Assembly (NCBI GenBank): GCA_947463435.1
Contig: CANHTS010000003.1
Location: 1-41,401 of the forward strand
DNA length: 41,401 nucleotides
From: Flavobacteriales bacterium
GTDB taxonomy: Bacteria > Bacteroidota > Bacteroidia > NS11-12g > UBA955
Reading direction: 5' to 3'
How positions within the stretch are numbered: position 1 is the stretch's first letter; each line of letters opens with the position of its first letter. Below are positions 8,256-16,933 of this stretch, piece by piece. A program made the translations under genes and the position numbers. The notes under the pieces are model-generated. The model did not search any database. It was not told where the DNA came from and saw only the letters and a program-made list of their open reading frames with translations.

Positions 8256-9452
8256 ACCATCTGCGTAGTCCTGCAGGTAGCTGTAGCGTTCCGTTAAAGC
8301 GCCCCGGCGTGTAATGCGCGCACCTTCGAGCATGGCGCTTTGGGGGTGGAAGAGTTCCGGAATCACATCATGTAACAGGTGTTCACCAAACTCACTGCTC
8401 GCGTCGCGGGGCAATTCATTGGGCAAATTGCTGACAGCCATTACGTCGATCGTATCCGGAAGAAAAGGCGCAGTGCGTTGTTGTGTTTGACGGTCCCAAC
8501 CAAAAACCGGATCAGCGATGGTGGTTGCGTCTACAGTAATCGGCACAGAACCATCTACATCACAACTGATATCGGCAATTACACGGATGCGGAAACCCGG
8601 CCAAAGTGTGTCTTCTTTTTCAAAGAGCCGGGGTAAATCGCTCGTCCAGAAAAGACCGTTGATGAGCATATCGCAGGCAGGCAGAAATGAACGGAATGAG
8701 CTTTCGTATTCGCTGTGGTTCGCGTAGAAATGCTGCGAATTCCAGGGTTTACCTTCTCGGTGCTGGTATAACTCGTGGCTGTTGAGATGCACAAAAACAG
8801 GCCGCGTATGGTTGCGCAGCAGGAAATCTTCCGGTGTTACCTCCAGAACATTCAGTTGGCGCAGCAGTTCAAGTGCGCCATTCGCCACACGGCCGCCGCC
8901 GGTAAGAACGATCTTGGCCGGTCCAGGCTGAATCTTATGGCATTCGCGCAGCATCTCGGCATAATCCAGGCATTGCCAGGCGGGCTTGAGTTCATAACTG
9001 CCGGTTTTCCTTCCCCAGGTAAGGAAGCCGTTGTAAGCACCGACGATGCCTGCCCAGCGACCAAACCCGAGCACCCGCAAGCCACTTTCCCATTTGAGGG
9101 TTTCGTAATCGATCAACTCAATGTTCTTCTCCAGGATGACTTGCAGCATCGCCTGGTTATAAGGTTGTTTCTTGATGGTATGCGAGAAGAAGAAATATGT
9201 TTTACCGGTAATCAAATGATCCCTTGGAACTTCCTTGATGCCGAATAGCACATCGCAATCGCTAAGGTCGCTGACCACCGGAATGCCTGCGGCCCGATAT
9301 TCGTCGTCGCTGTAGGTGCGTTCCGAGCTGCTTTCCACAAAAATGCGCACATCCGGGTAGCGCTTCTGCACACTCACACATTGAACGGGGGTCAGGGCTA
9401 CACGGGTATCCGGCGGACTTTTTCTTTCCCGCAACAAACCGAATCGGATCAT
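8250..9452 (-). CDS. AlaDH/PNT-family NAD(P)-dependent dehydrogenase, saccharopine dehydrogenase (Lys1)-like
   Basis: A 400-residue cytosolic dehydrogenase. The N-terminal half begins with GLLRERKSPPDTRVALTP, the substrate-domain start shared by alanine dehydrogenase, transhydrogenase and lysine-forming saccharopine dehydrogenases. FGRWAGIVGAYNG at about 150-162 resembles the Lys1 pattern FGxxAGxxGA. The nucleotide-binding turn is TGGGRVANGA at about 193-202. Lys1 enzymes oxidise saccharopine to lysine and 2-oxoglutarate with NAD, but the specific substrate here is not certain because no lysine-pathway genes are adjacent. A near-match promoter element (TAGCTTCG, 9457-9464) lies 4 nt before the ATG. 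The gene is divergent from the SRAP gene and convergent with the M28 peptidase. Confidence 0.8.
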   Translation of the reverse strand: MIRFGLLRERKSPPDTRVALTPVQCVSVQKRYPDVRIFVESSSERTYSDDEYRAAGIPVVSDLSDCDVLFGIKEVPRDHLITGKTYFFFSHTIKKQPYNQAMLQVILEKNIELIDYETLKWESGLRVLGFGRWAGIVGAYNGFLTWGRKTGSYELKPAWQCLDYAEMLRECHKIQPGPAKIVLTGGGRVANGALELLRQLNVLEVTPEDFLLRNHTRPVFVHLNSHELYQHREGKPWNSQHFYANHSEYESSFRSFLPACDMLINGLFWTSDLPRLFEKEDTLWPGFRIRVIADISCDVDGSVPITVDATTIADPVFGWDRQTQQRTAPFLPDTIDVMAVSNLPNELPRDASSEFGEHLLHDVIPELFHPQSAMLEGARITRRGALTERYSYLQDYADGN

Positions 9453-9487
9453 GCTGCGAAGCTATGAAGCGGCTTTTTATTTGCTGC

Positions 9488-9495
9488 TACCTTTG
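9488..9495 (+). promoter_or_regulatory. Promoter -7 element for the SRAP-CapA-GT operon
   Basis: TACCTTTG followed by C, a perfect match to TAnnTTTG, ends 14 nt before the ATG at 9510. Confidence 0.6.
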
Positions 9496-9509
9496 CCTTC
9501 GCTTCCGCC

Positions 9510-10226
9510 ATGTGTTACGCGTATGCCACCCATTTCGACCGCAATAAGCTGAAGCAGCGCTACGGGCTGGCCGATGTGCCATTGAGTGGTTACCATTTCT
9601 TCAACAGCGCCTTCAACCGTCCGCTCTTGCCGGTGATAACAGGGTTGCACCCGGCCAGCCTGCATTTGCTGAGCTGGGGACTTGTTCCGCATTGGGCACG
9701 CAACGCAGAGCAGGCCGATGAAATGGCGCGCCGCGGTTTCAACGCCCGCTCAGAAACCGTGGCCGAAAAGCCCATGTTCCGCGATGCTTTTCGAAAGGGA
9801 CGCTGCCTGGTTCCCGCTGCAGGTTTCTACGAATGGCGGACAGAAGGCAGTACCAAGTATCCCTTTTTCATTTATCCTGTTTCCGAAGATGGAATCTGCA
9901 GCCTGGCCGGTATTTGTACCCTGAAGACTGATTCCGAAACCGGCGAAGAACAAGGTTCCTTTTCCATCCTTACCGCTCCGGCCGATGCGTGCATGGCATG
10001 GATTCACAACAGCAAACTGCGCATGCCACTCATCCTGCGCAAGGAAGATGAAGCCGCCTGGCTGGATGGCAACGAAGCCGAAGCCAATGCCCTCATCCAA
10101 CGCGGTGCTTCAGACGCGTATGCAGCTTTTCCGGTCAGCAGGCTGGCTTCCTCAGCCCGCTCCAACCGCGACGTGGCCGAAGTATGCGCGCCATTTACGT
10201 ATCCTGAACTGAACCTTCCCTGGTGA
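9510..10226 (+). CDS. SRAP/HMCES (YedK) family abasic-site DNA-protein crosslink protein
   Basis: A 238-residue SOS response-associated peptidase (SRAP) protein. The defining Cys2 follows Met1 and becomes N-terminal after Met removal. In YedK and HMCES this cysteine forms a thiazolidine crosslink with abasic sites in single-stranded DNA, shielding them. Other family residues are present: Asn78 in NARSET, Glu108 in GFYEW, and His166 in HNSKLRMP (usually H-x-R-M-P; here a two-residue longer N-S-K-L spacer before RMP). The length is normal. The gene sits first in a tightly overlapping set with a CapA-like and a GT4 gene, which does not share an obvious pathway with DNA repair. Regulation by a LexA box was not seen. 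Confidence 0.9.
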   Translation: MCYAYATHFDRNKLKQRYGLADVPLSGYHFFNSAFNRPLLPVITGLHPASLHLLSWGLVPHWARNAEQADEMARRGFNARSETVAEKPMFRDAFRKGRCLVPAAGFYEWRTEGSTKYPFFIYPVSEDGICSLAGICTLKTDSETGEEQGSFSILTAPADACMAWIHNSKLRMPLILRKEDEAAWLDGNEAEANALIQRGASDAYAAFPVSRLASSARSNRDVAEVCAPFTYPELNLPW

Positions 10227-11569
10227 AACCGCTGCATCGTTTCAATCCGGTTATCTCGCTAACGCGAAAGGGGAAAATGCTCAATGCCCTCCTGCGTGCA
10301 TTTTACAGCCTTGTACGTGTATTCAAAGGGAAAGCATGGGAAAGACCTTTGCCCGCCTTTGAAGAAGACCCGCAAGGTTTCAGCTCCCGCGATATTCTCT
10401 ATTTTGGCTACAAGTATTACGGTTTTCCCCATTGGAAAGCGGAAAAGAATGAAACAGAAGCGGCACTCCGATGTCAACCGGCGCAAAAAGCTCCTAAAAA
10501 TCCCATGACCAACACCGCAGTCCTCAGCCTAGGCGGCGACCTGATGCCTTACAAGGTGCTGCGCGATGCCGATACCAGCCGGCTTTGGGATGAATTCAGG
10601 GATTTCTATTTCGGGGCTGATATCGTATTCGCTAACCTGGAAACCCCGTTGAATCTTTCCAAACCTGCTTCCTGGGTGCCGGAAGTGATGCTCAACGACA
10701 TGTATTTCAATGGCGACCGCGAACTGTGGGACATCTTCACCGATCGCGGGCGTGGGCGCTACGATGTGCTTTCCATTGCCAATAACCACATGCTCGATCA
10801 GGGGTATGATGGACTGGAAGCCACAGCTAATTTTCTGCATCAGGAAAAGGTTGCCTTTGCGGGCTGGAATAAGCGAGGCATATTTCAGGCAGAAAAACAA
10901 ATCGTGGAACGCAAGGGCATTCGATTCGGTTTCAGCGCCTGGACCTATTCTTTGAATCGCTGCAAGCCAGATTCGCAGCGCGCCGGAGAACTGAATTTCC
11001 TGCCCTTGAACCGCGCCGGTTTCGACTCCAGGCGCATTGTGCAGGAATGCAGGCAATTGCGTGAAAAGGGCGCCGAAGTCCTGGTTCTATCCCTCCATGC
11101 GGGCAATGCATATCAGGCTTTTCCGGGTGAAACGGTACGGGCTAACTTTCAGCGCTTGATGGAAGAAACGGGTGCCGATGTGATCGTGGGCACCCACCCG
11201 CACAATCCGCAGCCATGGGAATTCCATACCTGGAAACGCGCAGACGGTTCAATAGCGCGCGGATTGATTCTGTATTCATTGGGCGATTTCATTGCGTATG
11301 ATATTTTTAAATGGTGCCATTTGCCATTGATGCTGCGCCTGAGTTTTACACGGCAGGAATCGGGTGTTACCCTGACGGGTTTTGAGCCGCGTTTTGGCTT
11401 TATGCACCTAAGCAGGAATGGTTCACTTCGCTTACTTGATTTCGCTGCAGCAGCAGATAAAATTGACCCAAGAGTGGATAAAGCGGCCTGGAAGGAATGG
11501 CAGGAACTGCGGTATTTTTACAAACGGAATTTTTCTGGACTTTTACCTTTATCCTCATCTAACCATTGA
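10223..11569 (+). CDS. CapA-like poly-gamma-glutamate synthesis/metallophosphatase-fold protein
   Basis: A 448-residue protein whose central part (about 97-400) is the CapA/PgsA domain, a calcineurin-like fold. Visible motifs are GGDLMP (D106), ANLETPL (N138, E140), ANNHMLD (N187-H189), SLHAG (H292) and GTHPH (323-327). CapA proteins were first linked to poly-gamma-glutamate capsule, but many act on unknown wall or surface polymers. This one lacks the classical N-terminal membrane anchor and has an unusual basic N-terminal 90 residues. The GTG start overlaps the SRAP stop by four bases (GTGA). An in-frame ATG at 10277 preceded by AAAGGGGAAA is an alternative. The next gene, a glycosyltransferase, also overlaps by four bases, so a role in surface polysaccharide is plausible but inferred. 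Confidence 0.82.
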   Translation: MKPLHRFNPVISLTRKGKMLNALLRAFYSLVRVFKGKAWERPLPAFEEDPQGFSSRDILYFGYKYYGFPHWKAEKNETEAALRCQPAQKAPKNPMTNTAVLSLGGDLMPYKVLRDADTSRLWDEFRDFYFGADIVFANLETPLNLSKPASWVPEVMLNDMYFNGDRELWDIFTDRGRGRYDVLSIANNHMLDQGYDGLEATANFLHQEKVAFAGWNKRGIFQAEKQIVERKGIRFGFSAWTYSLNRCKPDSQRAGELNFLPLNRAGFDSRRIVQECRQLREKGAEVLVLSLHAGNAYQAFPGETVRANFQRLMEETGADVIVGTHPHNPQPWEFHTWKRADGSIARGLILYSLGDFIAYDIFKWCHLPLMLRLSFTRQESGVTLTGFEPRFGFMHLSRNGSLRLLDFAAAADKIDPRVDKAAWKEWQELRYFYKRNFSGLLPLSSSNH

Positions 11570-12726
11570 ATCCTTCACGTACCCGGGTTTGCCATCTCAG
11601 TAACCTGCACGTTGCCTTCGATACGCGGATTTATTTCCGTTTTTGCCGCAGCCTGGCCAAAGAATACGATGTGACATTGATTGCAGTGCATCCGTGCGAG
11701 GAAGTAGTGAAAGGCATTCACATCGTGCCGGTCAGGCGTTTAAAGAACCGATACTGGGAAATGGCAACCGCTTCGCTGCGGATGTTCCCCAAGGCTCTGC
11801 GTGCCCGTGCTGCTATTTATCAGATCCACGATCCGGAATTGATTCCTTGCGGATTGTGGCTCAGGCTGCTGGGAAAGAAGGTTGTTTTCGATGTGCACGA
11901 GAACTTCGCGGCAGACATCGCAGATAAGCCCTGGATCCGTCACAAGCGCTTGCTGTCAACTTTGTACACCTGGTGGGAAAAGCGCGCTGCTAAGCGCTTT
12001 GAACTCCTGTTGGCGGAAGATTCCTACGCACCGCATTTCAAGGACCTTGGCGCCAGCTATACTGTTGTGCTCAACTATCCGGATTTGCCCTTCTTCAGGC
12101 CGTTCCGCAAACTGGACGCCAGATCGGAAGAGCATCTCTTTTACATCGGTATTCTGCTCGAAACACGCGGTTTGTTTGAAATTGCTGAAGCCTTGTACAT
12201 CTTGAAAAAACAGGGAAGAATCTTCCAATTTCATTGTGTAGGCGAACTGTATTCCCGCCTGGAACAAGGGATGAACAAGCTGCCATTCTACAATCAGATC
12301 AGGGAGCAGATGCATTTTTATGGCCGCATGCGCCTCGACGAAGGCTACGCTTTATCGAAAGGAATGGGTATTGGCTTATGCATTATCCATCCGATGAAAA
12401 ACTCGGTCGAGAGCTACCCGACGAAAATGTTTGAATACATGAGCATTGGCTTGCCAGTCATAGCCTCCGATTTCCCTTTGTACAGGGAAGTGCTCGAAGC
12501 ACATGGCTGTGGACTTTGTGTAGACCCGCGAAACCCTGAAGCCTTGGCCTCTGCCATACTGACCATCGCTGACAATCCAACACTACAGGCCGAAATGGCT
12601 GAAAATGGCGTAAAAGCCGTGGAAGCACATTATTCCTGGGAGTCGCAGGAAAAACGCATGCATGAAGTTTACAACAAACTCATCAACGGCCAGAAGCCGG
12701 TATCAATGGCACCAGGAGGCGTCTGA
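11566..12726 (+). CDS. GT4-type glycosyltransferase (GT-B fold)
   Basis: A 386-residue cytosolic glycosyltransferase. The C-terminal half has the GT-B retaining signature E-x7-E (E282 to E290, in ESYPTKMFEYMSIGLPVIAS) and the earlier FDVHEN loop at about 108-113. The fold binds an NDP-sugar in the C-terminal domain and the acceptor in the N-terminal domain, and the usual products are surface polysaccharide or glycolipid. The start is a TTG overlapping the CapA stop by four bases (TTGA). The next in-frame Met is deep inside the domain, so TTG is required. The 3' end overlaps the convergent small lipoprotein gene (ends at 12703) by 24 bases. The sugar and acceptor cannot be deduced. Confidence 0.85.
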   Translation: MNPSRTRVCHLSNLHVAFDTRIYFRFCRSLAKEYDVTLIAVHPCEEVVKGIHIVPVRRLKNRYWEMATASLRMFPKALRARAAIYQIHDPELIPCGLWLRLLGKKVVFDVHENFAADIADKPWIRHKRLLSTLYTWWEKRAAKRFELLLAEDSYAPHFKDLGASYTVVLNYPDLPFFRPFRKLDARSEEHLFYIGILLETRGLFEIAEALYILKKQGRIFQFHCVGELYSRLEQGMNKLPFYNQIREQMHFYGRMRLDEGYALSKGMGIGLCIIHPMKNSVESYPTKMFEYMSIGLPVIASDFPLYREVLEAHGCGLCVDPRNPEALASAILTIADNPTLQAEMAENGVKAVEAHYSWESQEKRMHEVYNKLINGQKPVSMAPGGV

Positions 12727-13089
12727 AGCTACAGCGGCCCATTTCTGGTACTCTTCCAGCTCTTTGCCGTTCAGCTTCTTTTCCCATTCCATCAACTTAT
12801 TGATCATTTCACCGCGCTGGCGGAACAATTCCATATCCGGATTCATATCGTCCATCTTGCCGAGTTTACAAACGATTGTATTGTAAGCGTCCAGATCGCC
12901 TGCATAAGGAAGGCTAAGCGGAATTCCCAGACGGTTTTTGGCAACCGCCTGTTGCGGAGCCTGGGCTTCGGTGGCGGTTCCGCTGCTAACGCCGGTTCCG
13001 CCGGCATCGGTGCTTCCGTTGTTTTGCGCAGATTTACAGCCCTGAGAGCTCATCACGATGAAAACGAGGCCAAGTACAAGAAGTCTCAT
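12703..13089 (-). CDS. Small lipoprotein, unknown function
   Basis: A 128-residue protein with a lipoprotein signal: MRLLVLGLVFIVMSSQGC, lipobox SQGC with Cys18. It continues with a Gly/Ser/Thr/Ala-rich linker to about residue 50 and a compact, probably helical C-terminal part rich in Glu/Lys (about 85-115). No family is recognised. The product should be tethered to the outer or inner membrane. A perfect TAACTTTG element ends seven bases before the ATG at 13089, so the transcript would have almost no leader. Its 3' end overlaps the glycosyltransferase gene by 24 bp on the opposite strand. Confidence 0.7.
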   Translation of the reverse strand: MRLLVLGLVFIVMSSQGCKSAQNNGSTDAGGTGVSSGTATEAQAPQQAVAKNRLGIPLSLPYAGDLDAYNTIVCKLGKMDDMNPDMELFRQRGEMINKLMEWEKKLNGKELEEYQKWAAVASDASWCH

Positions 13090-13096
13090 AGTTTGG

Positions 13097-13104
13097 CAAA
13101 GTTA
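13097..13104 (-). promoter_or_regulatory. Promoter -7 element for the small lipoprotein gene
   Basis: TAACTTTG followed by C on the minus strand, perfect TAnnTTTG, ends 7 nt before the ATG at 13089. Confidence 0.6.
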
Positions 13105-13132
13105 AGTCATACAAGAATTACTTCGGAACCGA

Positions 13133-15949
13133 TTAATAACTCAGATACATGCTCTTGGTTTTGATCAGTTCGCGGAAAGCAGGGTCTTTCAAATCTTTGA
13201 CAAACACAATTTCCTCTCCCGTGCTCTTCATTTCCGGCCCGAGCTCGCGGCTCACTCCGGGGAACTTGTTGAAAGAGAAGACTGGCTTCTTGATCGCCCA
13301 GCCGGCTGGGCGGGGTGGCACGGTGAAGTCGCGCAGCTTATTCACCCCCAGCATAACACGGGTTGCCCAGTTTACATATGGCACGTCGTAAGCTTTACAA
13401 ATAAAGGGAACCGTTCGGCTGGCCCGCGGATTGGCTTCGATAACGTACACTTTTTCGTCTTTGATGGCAAACTGGATATTGAGTAAACCTATCACCTGAA
13501 GGGCGCGCGCAAGTTTTTCAGTGTATGCTTCCATCTGGGAGATTACCGATTCGCTCAATCCGAAAGGCGGCAAAACAGCGCTGCTGTCTCCGCTATGGAT
13601 ACCTGCAGGTTCGATATGCTCCATCAAACCGAGAATATGAACGTCTTCGCCGTCGCAAATGCAATCGCTTTCTGCCTCTTCAGCCCGATCAAGGAAATGA
13701 TCAATCAGCACCCGGTTGCCAGGCAAGTCGCCGAGCAGTTTTACTACCGCGCGTTCCAGGTCTTCGTCGTTGATTACGATCACCATACCCTGCCCGCCCA
13801 GCACATAACTTGGCCGAACCAGAACCGGATATCCGACCTGATTGGCAATTTGTATTGCTTCATCAGCATCGAGGGCTACACCGTATTTAGGGTAGGGAAT
13901 TCCCAGTTCTGCAAGCAGGTCGCTAAAACGACCACGGTCTTCGGCTATGTCCATGTTATCATACGATGTGCCGATGATAGGAATTCCATGCTCTTGTAGC
14001 TTCTCCGCCAGTTTCAGCGCCGTCTGACCACCGAGCTGAACGATCACGCCTTCGGGTTTTTCGTAGGCGATGAGTTCGCGCAAATGTTCCCAGTAAACCG
14101 GTTCGAAATAGAGCTTATCGGCCATGTCGAAATCGGTACTCACTGTTTCGGGATTGCAGTTGACCATGATGGCTTCAAAACCCGCTTCGCGCGCTGCAAG
14201 TATGCCGTGCACGCAGCTGTAGTCGAATTCAATGCCCTGGCCGATGCGGTTCGGGCCGCTGCCCAAAACAATGACCTTGCGGCGATCGCTGAATAAGCTT
14301 TCGTTTTCTCCGTCGAAAGTGCTGTAAAAATAATTGGTTGGGCTGGGGAATTCGGCGCTGCAGGTATCCACCATTTTATATACGCGGCGGATATCGAGTT
14401 GCATGCGCTTGTTGAACACATCGTCTTCCGTGCAATTCCCCATCAGCCAGGCAATCTGATGGTCACTGAAGCCCTTTTCTTTGGCAATGCGGAGCAAAGC
14501 GGCAGGTATGTTATCTACATTGAACCGGCGTATTTCTGTTTCCGTTTTTACCAGGTCGTGGATTTGTTCAAGAAACCAGCGGTCAATGCGGGTGATTTTA
14601 TGGATGGAAGTGAGCGGAACACCCATAGAAACTGCGTCTTTGAGTTTAAAGAGGCGATCCCAGCTGGCGTATTCCAGCGCGTGCAACAAATCATCAAGGT
14701 TGCGACTCGATTTGCCGTCGGCGCCGAGCCCGTGGCGTCCAATTTCCAGGCTCTGGCAAGCTTTCTGCAAGGCCTCCTGGAAGCTGCGGCCGATGGCCAT
14801 CACCTCGCCCACACTCTTCATCTGGAAGCCCAAACGTCGGTCCGCACCGTGGAATTTATCAAAGTTCCAACGTGGTATTTTTACGATTACATAATCGATG
14901 GCCGGTTCGAAAAACGCACTTGTTGTTTTCGTTACCGGATTCTTCAGTTCGTCAAGATAATAGCCTATGGCCAGCTTGGCTGCGATTTTGGCGATCGGAT
15001 AACCTGTGGCCTTCGATGCCAGCGCTGAACTGCGGCTAACCCGCGGATTGATTTCCACGGCGATGATTTCTTCCGTGTCCGGGTTCACGCTGAACTGCAC
15101 GTTACAGCCTCCGGCGAAGACGCCCATGCTGCGCATCATGCAGAAGGCCATGTCGCGCATTTCCTGAAAGGTAACATCGCTCAGGGTCATGGCCGGCGCA
15201 ACTGTAATGCTGTCGCCCGTATGGATGCCCATGGGGTCAAAGTTTTCAATCGTACAGATTACGGCGATATCGTCTTTGCCGTCGCGCAGCAGTTCGAGCT
15301 CGTACTCCTTCCAACCCAAGACAGCCTGCTCAACCAACACTTCGTGAACCGGGCTTGCTTCGAGGCCGCGTTGTAAAGCCGCGTCGAATTCCTCCTTCTT
15401 ATACACGATAGAACCGCCTGTGCCGCCCAGGGTATAACTGGGTCGAATCACCAGTGGGAAGCCGATGCGTTGTGCGATTTCTTTGCCCTCCAGAAAACTG
15501 TTGGCAATCTGGCTCTTGGCCACACCCACATGGAGTTCCATCATCAGCTGACGGAATTTCTCGCGGTCTTCCATGCGGTCGATCGCCTCAATATTTACAC
15601 CAATAATCCGGCAGCCGTATTTCTCCCAGATTCCCAATTCATCGCATTCCTTCGCCAGGTTCAGCGCGGTTTGTCCACCCATGGTTGGCAGCACCGCATC
15701 GATTTTCCTTTCCTGAAGGATTTTTTCGATGCTTTCGGGCGTTAAGGGCCACAAGTAGACATGATCAGCATTCAGCTTATCGGTCATGATGGTGGCCGGG
15801 TTGCTGTTGATCAGGCTGACTTCGATACCTTCCTCCCGGAGAGATCGCGCAGCCTGGCTGCCTGAATAGTCGAATTCACAGGCCTGACCGATGATAATCG
15901 GGCCGGAACCAATGATGAGTACGCTGTGGATTTCGGGGTCTTTTGGCAT
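13133..15949 (-). CDS. carB: Carbamoyl-phosphate synthase large subunit, lacking the C-terminal regulatory domain
   Basis: A 938-residue CarB. It makes carbamoyl phosphate from ATP, bicarbonate and ammonia (from CarA) for pyrimidine and arginine synthesis. Both ATP-grasp halves are intact: the first begins with GSGPIIIGQACEFDYSGSQA and contains MGGQTALNLA, the second begins GSGPNRIGQGIEFDYS and contains LGGQTALKLA. The chain stops soon after FNKFPGVSRELGPEMKSTGE, the point where E. coli CarB (1073 residues) enters its MGS-like allosteric domain. UMP inhibition and ornithine activation, mapped to that domain in E. coli, are therefore expected to be absent. As I recall, shortened CarB is found in several Bacteroidota, so this is probably lineage-typical, not a mutation. 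carA is not in the window. A perfect TAACTTTG element lies 13 nt upstream. Confidence 0.95.
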   Translation of the reverse strand: MPKDPEIHSVLIIGSGPIIIGQACEFDYSGSQAARSLREEGIEVSLINSNPATIMTDKLNADHVYLWPLTPESIEKILQERKIDAVLPTMGGQTALNLAKECDELGIWEKYGCRIIGVNIEAIDRMEDREKFRQLMMELHVGVAKSQIANSFLEGKEIAQRIGFPLVIRPSYTLGGTGGSIVYKKEEFDAALQRGLEASPVHEVLVEQAVLGWKEYELELLRDGKDDIAVICTIENFDPMGIHTGDSITVAPAMTLSDVTFQEMRDMAFCMMRSMGVFAGGCNVQFSVNPDTEEIIAVEINPRVSRSSALASKATGYPIAKIAAKLAIGYYLDELKNPVTKTTSAFFEPAIDYVIVKIPRWNFDKFHGADRRLGFQMKSVGEVMAIGRSFQEALQKACQSLEIGRHGLGADGKSSRNLDDLLHALEYASWDRLFKLKDAVSMGVPLTSIHKITRIDRWFLEQIHDLVKTETEIRRFNVDNIPAALLRIAKEKGFSDHQIAWLMGNCTEDDVFNKRMQLDIRRVYKMVDTCSAEFPSPTNYFYSTFDGENESLFSDRRKVIVLGSGPNRIGQGIEFDYSCVHGILAAREAGFEAIMVNCNPETVSTDFDMADKLYFEPVYWEHLRELIAYEKPEGVIVQLGGQTALKLAEKLQEHGIPIIGTSYDNMDIAEDRGRFSDLLAELGIPYPKYGVALDADEAIQIANQVGYPVLVRPSYVLGGQGMVIVINDEDLERAVVKLLGDLPGNRVLIDHFLDRAEEAESDCICDGEDVHILGLMEHIEPAGIHSGDSSAVLPPFGLSESVISQMEAYTEKLARALQVIGLLNIQFAIKDEKVYVIEANPRASRTVPFICKAYDVPYVNWATRVMLGVNKLRDFTVPPRPAGWAIKKPVFSFNKFPGVSRELGPEMKSTGEEIVFVKDLKDPAFRELIKTKSMYLSY

Positions 15950-15962
15950 CGATTAAATTGCG

Positions 15963-15970
15963 CAAAGTTA
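15963..15970 (-). promoter_or_regulatory. Promoter -7 element for carB
   Basis: TAACTTTG followed by C on the minus strand, perfect TAnnTTTG, ends 13 nt before the ATG at 15949. Confidence 0.6.
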
Positions 15971-16046
15971 GCACAATTGGACGCTCCGGGGCTGAAAAAT
16001 CCCCTGAAACCGCGACTGCTGCGCAAGGGTGTGGAAAGCTGCTCTT

Positions 16047-16054
16047 TATCTTTG
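16047..16054 (+). promoter_or_regulatory. Promoter -7 element for the methyltransferase gene
   Basis: TATCTTTG, perfect TAnnTTTG, ends 9 nt before the ATG at 16064. It decides the start: an upstream in-frame codon at 15926 would lie before the promoter. Confidence 0.6.
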
Positions 16055-16063
16055 AAGCCCGCC

Positions 16064-16867
16064 ATGTACGAATTTCACGGAGACAAAAAGCGATACTTCG
16101 ATATGACCTGCGCTGTCACGCGTGATCATATCATTCCATTCCTGCGCGAGCGTTTTCCTTTCCCTGAAGGGATGGAAGTGCTGGAAATCGGTTGCGGAGA
16201 AGCCGGCGTGCTCAAGGCGTTCACCGACTTGGGATACACCTGCACCGGTATTGAACTGGAAGACGCCCGTCTCGACCATGCAAGGGCTTTTATGCCAGAA
16301 GAAATGGCGGCAGGGAAAGTTCGTTTCGTTCATGGCGACATCTACGATATTGAGCCTGAACGCGATCTCGGTAAACGTTTCGACCTCATCATACTGAAAG
16401 ATGTTATTGAGCATATACCTGACCAGTCGCGTTTCATGCCACAATTGCACCGCTACCTTAAACCGGGAGGCGCAGTTTTCTTTGCTTTTCCTCCCTGGAT
16501 GATGCCTTATGGCGGCCATCAGCAGGTTTTGCCCGGCAAATGGGCGAGCAAACTGCCATGGTATCACCTCTTGCCGGGTTCTTTGTATCCGGCGGCACTG
16601 AAAGCCTTGGGCGTGAACGCTTCGGGCATTGCAACCATGGAGGAAATTCGCTCCACTGGCATCAGCATTGAACGTTTTTTGCGCATCGGAAAACAAGCCG
16701 GTTTCCGCGTGAAGCACCGGCGCGATTACCTTTTCAATCCGATTTACGAGCATAAATTCGGGCTGCGGCCAAGGCGTTTACCGGTATTTCTCGGGGCCAT
16801 TCCCTGGTTGAGAAATTTTTACACGATGGGCGTTTATTTCCTCATGGAAGCGTCTGAAAGGCAATAA
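16064..16867 (+). CDS. Class I SAM-dependent methyltransferase
   Basis: A 267-residue methyltransferase of the Methyltransf_11/23 type. SAM-binding motif I is VLEIGCGEAGVL at about 39-50, an acidic residue ends the next strand (GIELED), and DLIILKDVIEHIPD marks motif IV. The C-terminal half, with aromatic patches, presumably binds the substrate, which I cannot identify. Such enzymes near envelope genes often modify lipids, quinones or polysaccharides, but that is inference. The ATG at 16064 is chosen because a perfect promoter element lies nine bases before it. The PorG-like genes follow after 66 bp with their own imperfect promoter. Confidence 0.82.
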   Translation: MYEFHGDKKRYFDMTCAVTRDHIIPFLRERFPFPEGMEVLEIGCGEAGVLKAFTDLGYTCTGIELEDARLDHARAFMPEEMAAGKVRFVHGDIYDIEPERDLGKRFDLIILKDVIEHIPDQSRFMPQLHRYLKPGGAVFFAFPPWMMPYGGHQQVLPGKWASKLPWYHLLPGSLYPAALKALGVNASGIATMEEIRSTGISIERFLRIGKQAGFRVKHRRDYLFNPIYEHKFGLRPRRLPVFLGAIPWLRNFYTMGVYFLMEASERQ

Positions 16868-16914
16868 GCACAAGCTGTCACCGTTTTTTTACCGGTGGAA
16901 AAGATTTCGGGACT

Positions 16915-16922
16915 TATATTCG
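16915..16922 (+). promoter_or_regulatory. Possible promoter element for the PorG-like/uppS/bamA cluster
   Basis: TATATTCG, seven of eight positions of TAnnTTTG counting the free ones, ends 11 nt before the ATG at 16934. The following genes are spaced by 34 bp or less, so they probably share this start. Confidence 0.35.
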
Positions 16923-16933
16923 CAGATTCAGGC

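Noticed and set aside
12703-13089. Toxin-antitoxin or immunity protein role for the small lipoprotein
   Set aside because: Only a lipobox and a linker are visible; no partner gene or effector domain is next to it.
14399-15028. Plus-strand 209-residue gene inside carB
   Set aside because: Antisense shadow of the conserved CarB ATP-grasp region.
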